In this document: piece by piece, positions 43,851-52,388 of the stretch
Position numbering within the stretch: the stretch's first letter is position 1
How the letters are laid out: every line of letters begins with the position of its first letter
NCBI RefSeq assembly: GCF_000145035.1
Contig: NC_014387.1
Span: forward strand, 214,440 to 278,439
Reading direction: 5' to 3'
From: Butyrivibrio proteoclasticus B316
Lineage (GTDB): Bacteria; Bacillota; Clostridia; Lachnospirales; Lachnospiraceae
DNA: 64,000 bases
Program-made: the position numbers and the translations under genes
The notes under the pieces: model-generated
Databases searched by the model: none
Told to the model about the DNA's origin: nothing
What the model saw: only the letters and a program-made list of their open reading frames with translations

Positions 43851-44258
43851 TCACTGGGATTCCAGTTGTACTCCGAGTTCCTTAAGCATATCATCTACGC
43901 TTTCGCCATAATACTGCTCAGAAAACTGGTTGAGCTGCTGGCGATACGAAGGATCAGTCATGATATTATGAATGCTGGAAACAAGCACTCCGTATCCCAA
44001 AACTACACCAATAGTGCCATATACTATTCCCTTTTTGGCCTGCGGAAGAAATCTTTCCGCAGCTCCTTTGGACAGGATTGCCATCACTACTGCGATACCG
44101 CCAAGGATGATTCCTGTGTACATGAAGAAACAAAAGGGAATGGAAATCAGCCCAAGTACTAGGCTGAGGGTCGCTAAATTAACGTGTTTATCAAGTTCGT
44201 TGTGAGCTTTATTGTAATTGTAGTTATTGTAAAAGTACTGGTTATCCTCGTCTCCCAT
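43851..44258 (-). CDS. Small membrane protein, DUF4190-like
   Basis: This 135-aa protein has a tyrosine/asparagine-rich head (EDNQYFYNNYNYNKAHNE), then two membrane helices (about 30-58 and 74-95; ATLSLVLGLISIPFCFFMYTGIILG) and a charged tail. This is the layout of DUF4190 proteins, whose role is unknown. ATG 44258 was chosen; an upstream TTG is the alternative. It lies first in a minus-strand group with the SprA-like, DUF975 and GH2 genes. Confidence 0.65.
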   Translation of the reverse strand: MGDEDNQYFYNNYNYNKAHNELDKHVNLATLSLVLGLISIPFCFFMYTGIILGGIAVVMAILSKGAAERFLPQAKKGIVYGTIGVVLGYGVLVSSIHNIMTDPSYRQQLNQFSEQYYGESVDDMLKELGVQLESQ

Positions 44259-44347
44259 CAAAACTTTTCCTCTCAAACATAGGTTCTTACTATAGATTTT
44301 ACAATAAAAGAGCGGCTTTTACAATGATTCTGGGCTTCTGCCAAGTC

Positions 44348-44377
44348 TTGAAAACGTAGCAAAAGGCTTGGTATAAT
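44348..44377 (+). promoter_or_regulatory. Sigma-A promoter of tex
   Basis: TTGAAA (44348-44353), 18 bp, then TATAAT (44372-44377). It lies about 95 bases before the tex start. Confidence 0.65.
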
Positions 44378-44472
44378 AAGGAGTGTGCGCTGTTAATGAA
44401 AAATTAATTGAAAAATTAGTCTTTTTTTCTAGGAACAGCAGAATATGACTTATAGTTATTAGCGAGGAAAAA

Positions 44473-47145
44473 ATGGATATTGTATTAAAGATCAAAGAAG
44501 AACTAAACGTTGAGAAGTGGCAGGTTGAGGCAGCTGTCAAGCTGATCGATGAAGGAAACACTATTCCTTTCATTTCCAGATACCGTAAGGAAGTTACCGG
44601 TTCACTTAATGATGAGCAGCTTCGAAATCTTGATGAGAGGCTCAAGTATCTTCGCAGCCTTGAGGAGAGAAGAGAACAGGTTCTTGCGTCAATTGAGGAA
44701 CAGGGCAAGATGACAGACGAACTCAGAGCCAAGATCGTTGCTGCTGAGACGATGGTTGCTATCGAAGATCTTTATCTTCCATACAGACCTAAGAGGAAGA
44801 CAAGAGCCAGCATTGCAAGGGAGAAGGGACTTGAAGGCCTTGCTGAGATCCTTTTGGCACAGGAGACTACCAAACCTCTTGCTGAGGAGGCAGCTGCATA
44901 TGTAGATGCTGAAAAGGGTGTCAATGATGCGGCAGAAGCTCTTCAGGGTGCTATGGATATCATTGCTGAGGATGTTTCCGATAACGCTGATTTCAGAACA
45001 TATATCAGAGAAGCTACTATGGAACAGGGAATTCTCACCAGTAAGGCCAAGGATGAGAAGGCTCAGAGTGTATATGAGATGTACTATGGTTACGAAGAGC
45101 CTATCAAAAAGGTTCTTGGTCACAGAGTACTTGCTCTTAACAGAGGAGAGGCTGAGAAATTCCTTGTTGTTAAGATTGAAGCTCCGGAAGAGCAGATTTT
45201 GCAGTACCTTAACAAGAAGATGCTCAAAAATGACAACCCTATCACAACTCCGGTAATCGAGGAGATCAATCAGGATGCTTATGAGAGACTTATTGCACCT
45301 GCTATTGAGCGTGATATCAGAAATGAGCTTACAGAGAAGGCTGAGGATGGTGCTATTTCAGTATTTGGCAAGAACCTCACACAGCTTCTCATGGCGCCTC
45401 CTATCGCAGGCAAGACAGTACTTGGATGGGACCCTGCATTCAGGACAGGCTGTAAGCTTGCTATAGTTGATGCAACAGGTAAGGTTCTTGATACTAAGGT
45501 TATTTATCCTACAGCACCTCAGAACAAGGTTGAGGAATCCAAGGCAGAACTCAAGAAACTTATTGATAAATATGATGTTGATCTTATCTCAGTTGGTAAC
45601 GGTACAGCATCCCGTGAATCTGAGCAGGTTATTGTTGAACTTATCAAGGAACTTGATAAGTCTGTACAATACGTTATTGTTAATGAGGCTGGAGCTTCTG
45701 TTTACTCAGCAAGTAAGCTTGCTACAGAAGAGTTCCCTCAGTTTGATGTAGGACAGAGAAGTGCCGCTTCAATCGCAAGAAGACTTCAGGATCCTCTTGC
45801 AGAGCTCGTTAAGATCGATCCTAAATCAATCGGTGTTGGTCAGTACCAGCATGACATGAACCAGAAGAAGCTTGGCGAGACACTGGAAGGTGTAGTAGAG
45901 GACTGCGTTAACAAGGTTGGTGTTGACTTAAATACAGCATCAGCTCCTCTTCTTCAGTATATATCCGGTATCAGCAAGGTTATTGCCAAGAATATCGTAG
46001 ATTACAGAGAGGAAAATGGTAAGTTTAAGAGTAGAGCAGAACTTCTGAACGTACCTAAGCTTGGACCTAAGGCTTATGAGCAGTGCGCAGGATTCCTCAG
46101 AATAGCTGATGGAGAGAATCCACTTGATGCAACCAGTGTTCACCCTGAATCCTATGAAGCTACACTCAAACTTATGGATAAGCTTGGTATTACTTTTGAT
46201 GATGTTCGCGCGGCTCAGAAGAATGCAGCCAAGGCAGCTCTTGAGAAGCCTGTAGCAGCCAAGGAGGAGAAGCCTCGTCCACCCAAGAAGCCCAAGCAGG
46301 TTGTTATCAGAAATACCAGCACAGCAATGGGAGCAGCTCTTGCAGCAGCCCTTGCAGGCAGCAATCTTGTGGCTACAGATGATGATGAAGTTAGAACTAA
46401 TAAGAAGAATGAGCAGAAGGCAAATGATCAGGGAGGAGCTTCAGCAGTAGGAAGTTTGTCTAAAAAGGTTACAGAGCCTGAGAAGAAAAAGCTTGCAGAG
46501 GAGCTTGGAATTGGAGAGATCACTCTTACAGATATCCTGAGCGAGCTTGAAAAGCCTTCAAGAGATCCTCGTGAGAATATGCCTGCACCAATTCTTAGAA
46601 GTGATGTACTTGATATGAAGGACCTTAAGCCTGGAATGATCCTGAAGGGTACAGTCAGAAATGTAATTGACTTTGGATGCTTTGTAGATATAGGTGTTCA
46701 TCAGGATGGCCTTGTTCATATCTCACATATCACAGACAAGTTCATCAAGCATCCGCTTGAAGCAGTAAGTGTCGGTGATATTGTAGATGTTCAGGTCCTT
46801 GACGTTGAACTTGATAAAAAGAGAATTGCTCTTACTATGAAGCTTGGAGACCCTGCCAAGATTGCAGCAGAGGCAGCAGCCAAGGCAGCTACACGCCCGG
46901 CACCCAAGACAGAGACTACAGAGAAGAAGACAGCACCTAAGAGAACTTCAGTTGTAGCTCAGGTTGCAGAGGCAGCTGGCGTTTCCAAAAAGCCTGCAGC
47001 ACCTAAAAAGCCTGCAGCTCCCAAGAAGGCAGTTACTTCAAGCGAAGTAAAGCCTGCTGAGAAAGCTGCTGCTCCTTCCGCTGAACCGGTTAAGAAGTTC
47101 AAGAAAAAGGGAATAGTAATTTTTAAAGGAAATGCAAACGAATAA
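44473..47145 (+). CDS. tex: Tex, S1 RNA-binding transcription accessory protein
   Basis: This 890-aa protein is a Tex/Spt6-like nucleic-acid-binding factor. It has the N-terminal helical domain (GNTIPFISRYRKEVTGSL), a YqgF-like domain (GWDPAFRTGCKLAIVD, about 325-460), helix-hairpin-helix repeats (about 480-570) and an S1 domain (about 717-790; KGTVRNVIDFGCFVDIGVH). Typical Tex is about 720-780 residues. Here a Lys/Ala-rich insert (about 595-690) separates the HhH region from S1, and a Lys/Ala/Pro-rich tail of about 95 residues follows S1 (KKPAAPKKPAAPKK). The basic tail may add RNA affinity. A terminator follows. Confidence 0.93.
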   Translation: MDIVLKIKEELNVEKWQVEAAVKLIDEGNTIPFISRYRKEVTGSLNDEQLRNLDERLKYLRSLEERREQVLASIEEQGKMTDELRAKIVAAETMVAIEDLYLPYRPKRKTRASIAREKGLEGLAEILLAQETTKPLAEEAAAYVDAEKGVNDAAEALQGAMDIIAEDVSDNADFRTYIREATMEQGILTSKAKDEKAQSVYEMYYGYEEPIKKVLGHRVLALNRGEAEKFLVVKIEAPEEQILQYLNKKMLKNDNPITTPVIEEINQDAYERLIAPAIERDIRNELTEKAEDGAISVFGKNLTQLLMAPPIAGKTVLGWDPAFRTGCKLAIVDATGKVLDTKVIYPTAPQNKVEESKAELKKLIDKYDVDLISVGNGTASRESEQVIVELIKELDKSVQYVIVNEAGASVYSASKLATEEFPQFDVGQRSAASIARRLQDPLAELVKIDPKSIGVGQYQHDMNQKKLGETLEGVVEDCVNKVGVDLNTASAPLLQYISGISKVIAKNIVDYREENGKFKSRAELLNVPKLGPKAYEQCAGFLRIADGENPLDATSVHPESYEATLKLMDKLGITFDDVRAAQKNAAKAALEKPVAAKEEKPRPPKKPKQVVIRNTSTAMGAALAAALAGSNLVATDDDEVRTNKKNEQKANDQGGASAVGSLSKKVTEPEKKKLAEELGIGEITLTDILSELEKPSRDPRENMPAPILRSDVLDMKDLKPGMILKGTVRNVIDFGCFVDIGVHQDGLVHISHITDKFIKHPLEAVSVGDIVDVQVLDVELDKKRIALTMKLGDPAKIAAEAAAKAATRPAPKTETTEKKTAPKRTSVVAQVAEAAGVSKKPAAPKKPAAPKKAVTSSEVKPAEKAAAPSAEPVKKFKKKGIVIFKGNANE

Positions 47146-47170
47146 TTTTGCAGATATTTGGACCAAAAAT

Positions 47171-47205
47171 GCGCTATGGTTTTTATATACCATAGCGCTT
47201 TTTCT
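47171..47205 (+). terminator. Intrinsic terminator after tex
   Basis: GCGCTATGGT (47171-47180) pairs with ACCATAGCGC (47189-47198), followed by TTTTTCTT. Confidence 0.92.
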
Positions 47206-47332
47206 TAACAGTAAATCTCTCAACTGGCACATAGCATTATTTTGCAAAGTATGAGCAAGTAGTGAAATGACAGGGGATTGCGGTAGTGAGATAATCGTAT
47301 GAGTAACACATAAAGACATAAGGAGATATGAC

Positions 47333-49117
47333 ATGACACCGGATAGATTAGAGGCAGAGGGAAGATTCGACTCATTTGATAATGGAAAAGTACTATTTGG
47401 GAAAAAGAAATACAGGCTCCCGGCAATGGGCTGGAATAGCTGGAATGCTTTTGGCAGTGGAAATACAGAGGAACTTACCAAGGCTATGGCGGATAAGTTT
47501 ATAGAACTTGGCCTTGATAAGCTTGGATATAAATACATTGTTCTTGATGATGGATGCTACAAGGACCAACGTGTAGACGGAAGGCTGTCCAATGAGGATG
47601 GCAAGTTTCCTGGCGGCTTTAGGGCACTCTCAGATTATATTCACTCCAAGGGCCTTAAGTTTGGAATGTACAACGATATAGGAACCAATCTGTGTGCCGG
47701 AGCAGAGGTTGGAACCTGCGGACATGAGAAAGAGGACGCAGAGAACTACCTTGAGTGGGGAGTTGATTTCCTCAAGGTGGATAACTGTTATTATCTGTGG
47801 GATAATGCGACCTTTTCAAATCCTGAAAATGCCCGTTACACATTTGCTCCTAACATAAGGGGTATCAGGATCGGGGCTGAAGAATTCCCGGTAATCTATG
47901 GAGTCCATGATGGCGGTGAGGTTAGCCTTGCAGGGATAGAGCTCACAGGGGAAAGGGCTTCCAGAGAAGAGGACTACATTACCGGAATCGGGACTTTTGA
48001 TGGTACAGGTCCGGAAGCTTCTCCTGTCGGACTTCGCAGCAGCGAGCTGGTATTTGTTGTAAACGCAGACAGGGATATGGATACTACCCTTTGCGTTAAC
48101 TACGCATCAGGCAAAAGAGAAGGTGTAGGAGCGTGGCTTCAGGTTGCGGTAGGAGATGAGTATTACTGGGATGATTTCCTTGATGAAACACCATCTGAGG
48201 GAGACTTTATCTGGAGCAGGGAAATATCTATAAAACTTAAAAAAGGCGAAAACAGAATTCGTCTTATGAATCACCGCCGCCAGGAGAATACTCTTAATTC
48301 CTATGCAAGGTTGTTAAAAAAGCTGAATAGATTAGCTCCTGATAATGACATTATTTATTCAGCCTGTGAATGGGGTAAGACTCAGCCTCAGAACTGGGCC
48401 TACAAGGTATGTGATTCCTGGAGAATACTAAATGATATAACATTTAGAGTGGGCCGTGACGGAGATCCGGGTGTTGGTACCTGGACAGGAGATTACACAA
48501 CAAGTGTTGCTACCCAGTACAGCAAGGCTGTTATAATGGATGAGTTTGCAGGACTTGATAAAGGCTGGAATGACCCGGATATGATGATGATTGGAATGAA
48601 CGGCCTAAACGACGTTCAGAATAAAACCCACATGACTATGTGGTGTATGATGAATTCACCTCTTATGCTCGGACTTGACCTTAGAAGGGTACACAAGGGG
48701 GATACATTGTATAATATTATCGCCAATGAGGATGCCATTTCCCTTAACCAGGATAGTCTTGGAATTCAGGCCAAGCGAGTTTTTTCAAGTCTTGCTGCCA
48801 AGGAGCCTGATAAAGAATACATAAGAGATATCGACAGAGTGGACATTCTCTGCAAGCCTCTTTCAGGAAACAGATTTGCTCTCAGTTTTATAAATGTAAG
48901 TGAAAAAGATACTGATAAAACCTATACTATAAAACTCTGTGATCTTAAAAAGGCTCTTGGAGATTGGATATATAAGTGTGATAAATATCTGGTCAAAGAT
49001 ATATGGACTGGCGAAACAACAGAAAATGAGACAGGAGAGTTTTCTGTAAATGGTCTTGCCGCCTGCGATAATGTTACATTTATTGTTTCACCGGCATCTC
49101 CTGTAGAAATGAAATAA
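47333..49117 (+). CDS. Alpha-galactosidase, GH27, with inserted beta-rich domain
   Basis: This 594-aa enzyme hydrolyses terminal alpha-galactosides. GWNSWNAFG, YIVLDDGCY and FGMYNDIGT are GH27 hallmarks. The predicted nucleophile is Asp150 in LKVDNCYY and the acid/base Asp368 in WRILNDITFR. Between them, residues about 160-330 form an inserted beta-rich module (ELVFVVNADRDMDTTLCVNY, KKGENRIRLMN) resembling a CBM35-type sandwich. Usual GH27 enzymes have about 60 residues between the two acids, not about 218. No signal peptide is seen, so it is cytoplasmic. AAGGAGAT precedes the ATG. A small unknown gene and an anion permease follow closely. Confidence 0.9.
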   Translation: MTPDRLEAEGRFDSFDNGKVLFGKKKYRLPAMGWNSWNAFGSGNTEELTKAMADKFIELGLDKLGYKYIVLDDGCYKDQRVDGRLSNEDGKFPGGFRALSDYIHSKGLKFGMYNDIGTNLCAGAEVGTCGHEKEDAENYLEWGVDFLKVDNCYYLWDNATFSNPENARYTFAPNIRGIRIGAEEFPVIYGVHDGGEVSLAGIELTGERASREEDYITGIGTFDGTGPEASPVGLRSSELVFVVNADRDMDTTLCVNYASGKREGVGAWLQVAVGDEYYWDDFLDETPSEGDFIWSREISIKLKKGENRIRLMNHRRQENTLNSYARLLKKLNRLAPDNDIIYSACEWGKTQPQNWAYKVCDSWRILNDITFRVGRDGDPGVGTWTGDYTTSVATQYSKAVIMDEFAGLDKGWNDPDMMMIGMNGLNDVQNKTHMTMWCMMNSPLMLGLDLRRVHKGDTLYNIIANEDAISLNQDSLGIQAKRVFSSLAAKEPDKEYIRDIDRVDILCKPLSGNRFALSFINVSEKDTDKTYTIKLCDLKKALGDWIYKCDKYLVKDIWTGETTENETGEFSVNGLAACDNVTFIVSPASPVEMK

Positions 49118-49138
49118 TTCTTATTATAGAGGACGACA

Positions 49139-49543
49139 ATGACTGAAAAAGAGTTTTTTGACCTTCTTTTGACAAGGTATTCGGAAGAAATTTCCGAAGA
49201 TCTTCCTGCTGAGGGACTCGGATATTATCTTGAATACTTTCTTGATCACTATCCGTCTGAGAAACTTGAGCTTAAGATTACCAAAAAAGTTGCAGCAAGA
49301 ATCTTACACGAATTCATGACCTATGTACTTAAATGGGAAGATCTGGAGTGGGGAGATGCTGCAAACCTTAAAGATATCTATGATTGCCGTGTATGTTCAA
49401 ATGCTATTGCGCAGGTTTATGAACGGGGTATAATAGGTGAGGCTGAGCCTTTAGTGTTCGGCCTTAACATAACGCTTGGAAGAGAAGATGGAATCCGTAT
49501 TATAGAGAGATTTCTTTCCAAGATAAAAGAGATAGATATTTAG
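49139..49543 (+). CDS. Small protein of unknown function, faint SLH-like C terminus
   Basis: This 134-aa soluble acidic protein starts 21 bases after GH27, with AGAGGACG upstream of its ATG. The C-terminal stretch NAIAQVYERGIIGEAEPLV continuing to FGLNITLGREDGIRIIERF resembles the hydrophobic pattern of an S-layer-homology repeat, but there is no signal peptide. I do not recognise the family. It ends 9 bases before the anion permease gene, so the three genes are probably one operon. Confidence 0.65.
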   Translation: MTEKEFFDLLLTRYSEEISEDLPAEGLGYYLEYFLDHYPSEKLELKITKKVAARILHEFMTYVLKWEDLEWGDAANLKDIYDCRVCSNAIAQVYERGIIGEAEPLVFGLNITLGREDGIRIIERFLSKIKEIDI

Positions 49544-49552
49544 AGGTTTGTA

Positions 49553-50680
49553 ATGGGAAGCTACGCAGATTTATGGAAGAAGATCAAATCAGATCCGGTA
49601 TTATACATAGCATGGATACTGGCTCTTATCTCAGCATTTTTTGTAAGACCTGACAAGGGATACCTGGACTATATTGATTTCAGATCACTTGGAATACTAT
49701 GGGGACTGATGGTAATTATTCAGGGACTTAAAGAAAACTCAGTATTTGAGAAGATCGGACAGCTACTGATGGGCAGAGCCTCCAAGGCTTGGCAGTTATC
49801 CGCAGCACTTATTTTTATGTGTTTTATTGGAAGTATGCTGATTACCAATGATGTGGCGCTGATTACCTTTGTACCTTTTGGAATGCTTGTTTTAAAGAGC
49901 TGTCAGAGAGAAGATCTTATGATCCCTGTTATTGTTTTCCAGACGATTGCAGCGAATCTCGGAAGCATGGCAACACCTGTAGGAAATCCACAGAATTTGT
50001 ATTTATATGGCATCACTCAGATGTCAATTGGAGAGTTTGTTCTCTGCATGCTCCCATTTACAGCGGCAGCTGCCCTGATGCTGGTATTGTGCATATTTCT
50101 TTTGCCTGGTAAGAACAAAGATATAGTCATAAACTCGGAATACGGCATAGTCAAAGAGTTTGGAAGCCGCAGGCAGATAGTTATCTATACTGTATTGTTC
50201 GTAATAGCAATTCTCTCGGTACTTAGAGTTATTCCCTGGTATGTGATGGCAGCAGTCGTACTTGTTATGGTTGCCGGAATGGATTACAAGATCCTGTTAA
50301 GAGCAGATTATATGCTTCTTTTGACTTTTATAGGATTCTTTATATTTACAGGGAACATGGCGAGAATTGATTCGGTTAAAGAGTTTTTTAATTCTGTTAC
50401 TTCCGGTAAGGAGTTTACGGTAGCAGTGATTGCCAGCCAGTTTATCAGTAATGTTCCGGCTACACTTTTGCTGTCCGGCTTTACATCGAATTATAAGGAG
50501 CTTCTCATAGGAGTTAACGCAGGAGGACTTGGAACCTTAATAGCTTCTATGGCAAGTCTCATATCTTTTAAATTCTATTCTGCTACCTATAAAGAACGCC
50601 AGAAAGCCTACATTGTTTATTTCACAGTGGCTAATCTGGCATTCCTGGCAGTTTTTGTACTGCTTCACTTATTTATCTGA
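49553..50680 (+). CDS. SLC13/ArsB-like anion permease
   Basis: This 375-aa membrane protein has about ten hydrophobic segments. MLITNDVALITFVPFGMLVLK and ANLGSMATPVGNPQNLYLYG are the two conserved loops of the ion-transporter superfamily (CitMHS/ArsB/SLC13), each with an N-D/A-type hairpin signature, and FISNVPATLLLSGFTSN is the repeat in the second half. It likely moves a di- or tricarboxylate or another anion with sodium or protons; substrate unknown. AGAGGTTTG precedes the ATG. Confidence 0.85.
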   Translation: MGSYADLWKKIKSDPVLYIAWILALISAFFVRPDKGYLDYIDFRSLGILWGLMVIIQGLKENSVFEKIGQLLMGRASKAWQLSAALIFMCFIGSMLITNDVALITFVPFGMLVLKSCQREDLMIPVIVFQTIAANLGSMATPVGNPQNLYLYGITQMSIGEFVLCMLPFTAAAALMLVLCIFLLPGKNKDIVINSEYGIVKEFGSRRQIVIYTVLFVIAILSVLRVIPWYVMAAVVLVMVAGMDYKILLRADYMLLLTFIGFFIFTGNMARIDSVKEFFNSVTSGKEFTVAVIASQFISNVPATLLLSGFTSNYKELLIGVNAGGLGTLIASMASLISFKFYSATYKERQKAYIVYFTVANLAFLAVFVLLHLFI

Positions 50681-50693
50681 TCTTGATATCAGG

Positions 50694-52388
50694 TCACAGA
50701 CGAGGGTGTATTCCCAGCTCCTGGTGCATTTTGCGTTTGTTCTCATACATTCGCTGATCCGCCAGGAGGTAGACCTGATGTGAGTTTCCTTTTTCGCTCT
50801 CATGCTTGAAAGCAAAGCCTATGGCTACACTTCGCTTATAATCAGGATAAAGAGCATTCATGACATTGAGCGCGCTGTTCATTCTTCCGATAAGTGCGCT
50901 TATATCCTTGGTGTTGGCATCTCTTAGAACAACAAGGAATTCATCACCGCCTATTCTGGCAGAGAAGTCATTTTCACCAAAAGTATTGGATAGAACCTTG
51001 GCAAATTCTTTAAGATACCTGTCTCCTGTAGGATGTCCGAATTTGTCATTTACATCTTTAAGACCATTTAAATCAATACTCATTATGCAGTAATCATCGG
51101 TTGCGCTGTTTAGTTCTTCCATGAGCTTGTCTGCCTTGGATCTGTTGGCCAGATTAGTGAGGCCGTCTGCATAAGCCAGATGAGAAAGAGACTGATTCTC
51201 TCTTCTTTTGGCATAGGTTTCTGTTATGTACATAAGGTATGTAGATAACTGACAGGCGGCGAATATCAGGCAGGCTGAAGAAATTACTATTTTATTGGCT
51301 GATTGATTGGTTTGGTGGCCGGCAACCTCGAAGCCATACATTATAAGGTGGAAAAACTGGCCAAAATCAAAGGCAAAAAGCCCTACAAGCTGTATTAGAG
51401 TAGCAGGAGATTCTTTCGTATTTTTTTTGTTACTGACTGCTACATAATAAATCAGTATCACAAAACCAAGAACAGCTACTACATGATAAAGAGGCAGAGT
51501 TACTCGAAGGTGTATGCCGAAAAAGTAGTGCAGAGCATATTGAAGTATAGGCACAGCGGTGCTTACGAGCATTATTGCCTTGTATCCCCTATCATTTTTT
51601 AGGTTCTTGATGTAATACAGCAGCAGGTATGAGTAAGGAACCACAATATACATACAGAAGTATTCTATTTCAGTCTCTTTTTCTGTATATATAAAAAGAG
51701 AAAGAATATTATAGTAGGTCATCAGCCAGGCTGCCAGATTCATGCAAAAGCACGAACCTACAAGAAGACTTCTGACTTCAGGAACATAGTTTACAAAGAC
51801 TAAACCAATGCATAAGAACATAAGGCCGAATACAAATGTAAACATTCCGGTGGCTATTATCAGGAGATTATCTCTTACGAATTTACCGCTTATATCCGTC
51901 TGCGCTGCAAGGATCGGTGCAGTAAGAGTCTTGAAGGCATTAGGCTCCCCTACGTACATGTCAAAAACAAAGGTTTTACCTGCATAGTCTGAAGGCAGTG
52001 GTATCATGTGGTACATTTTGCCTATAAATTTTCCGGTTTTATAGTACTCATCTCCGTAGCTATAGATTTTGGTGCCGTCAATATAGCATCCAAGGGTTGT
52101 ATATCTGCTTCTGAAAAACAGTACGGGGTTAGGTATATTGCTCTGGGGAAGTACAGTTTTATAAATTATGTGGTCGCCGTGCTTTAGCTCCCCCTCAAAG
52201 TATTTATAGCTGTCCCACATGGATACTTCATGAAAATCAGAGTTGTTGATACTCATAAGCCAGCTGTCATTAAGATCGATCATTTCATAGTCTGCAGATC
52301 GATATAAAGTGATGCGGCAGCCTATGATAACTACTACTATTATGAATAAAGAAGCAAGCAAATAAGGGAGTCTCTTTTTATTTTTCAT
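50694..52388 (-). CDS. Membrane GGDEF protein (predicted diguanylate cyclase), paralog B
   Basis: This 564-aa protein has an N-terminal anchor, then an extracytoplasmic beta-sandwich (about 30-160; FFRSRYTTLGCYIDGTKIYSYG, reminiscent of GH2/7TMR-DISM sugar-binding folds), about seven membrane helices (170-380) and a C-terminal GGDEF domain (about 400-560) with intact RIGGDEF. It should make cyclic-di-GMP in response to an external signal. The inhibitory I-site is absent: the position is GEND rather than RxxD. ATG 52388 follows AGGAGG and overlaps the preceding gene by 11 bases, so the two paralogs are translationally coupled. Confidence 0.88.
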   Translation of the reverse strand: MKNKKRLPYLLASLFIIVVVIIGCRITLYRSADYEMIDLNDSWLMSINNSDFHEVSMWDSYKYFEGELKHGDHIIYKTVLPQSNIPNPVLFFRSRYTTLGCYIDGTKIYSYGDEYYKTGKFIGKMYHMIPLPSDYAGKTFVFDMYVGEPNAFKTLTAPILAAQTDISGKFVRDNLLIIATGMFTFVFGLMFLCIGLVFVNYVPEVRSLLVGSCFCMNLAAWLMTYYNILSLFIYTEKETEIEYFCMYIVVPYSYLLLYYIKNLKNDRGYKAIMLVSTAVPILQYALHYFFGIHLRVTLPLYHVVAVLGFVILIYYVAVSNKKNTKESPATLIQLVGLFAFDFGQFFHLIMYGFEVAGHQTNQSANKIVISSACLIFAACQLSTYLMYITETYAKRRENQSLSHLAYADGLTNLANRSKADKLMEELNSATDDYCIMSIDLNGLKDVNDKFGHPTGDRYLKEFAKVLSNTFGENDFSARIGGDEFLVVLRDANTKDISALIGRMNSALNVMNALYPDYKRSVAIGFAFKHESEKGNSHQVYLLADQRMYENKRKMHQELGIHPRL

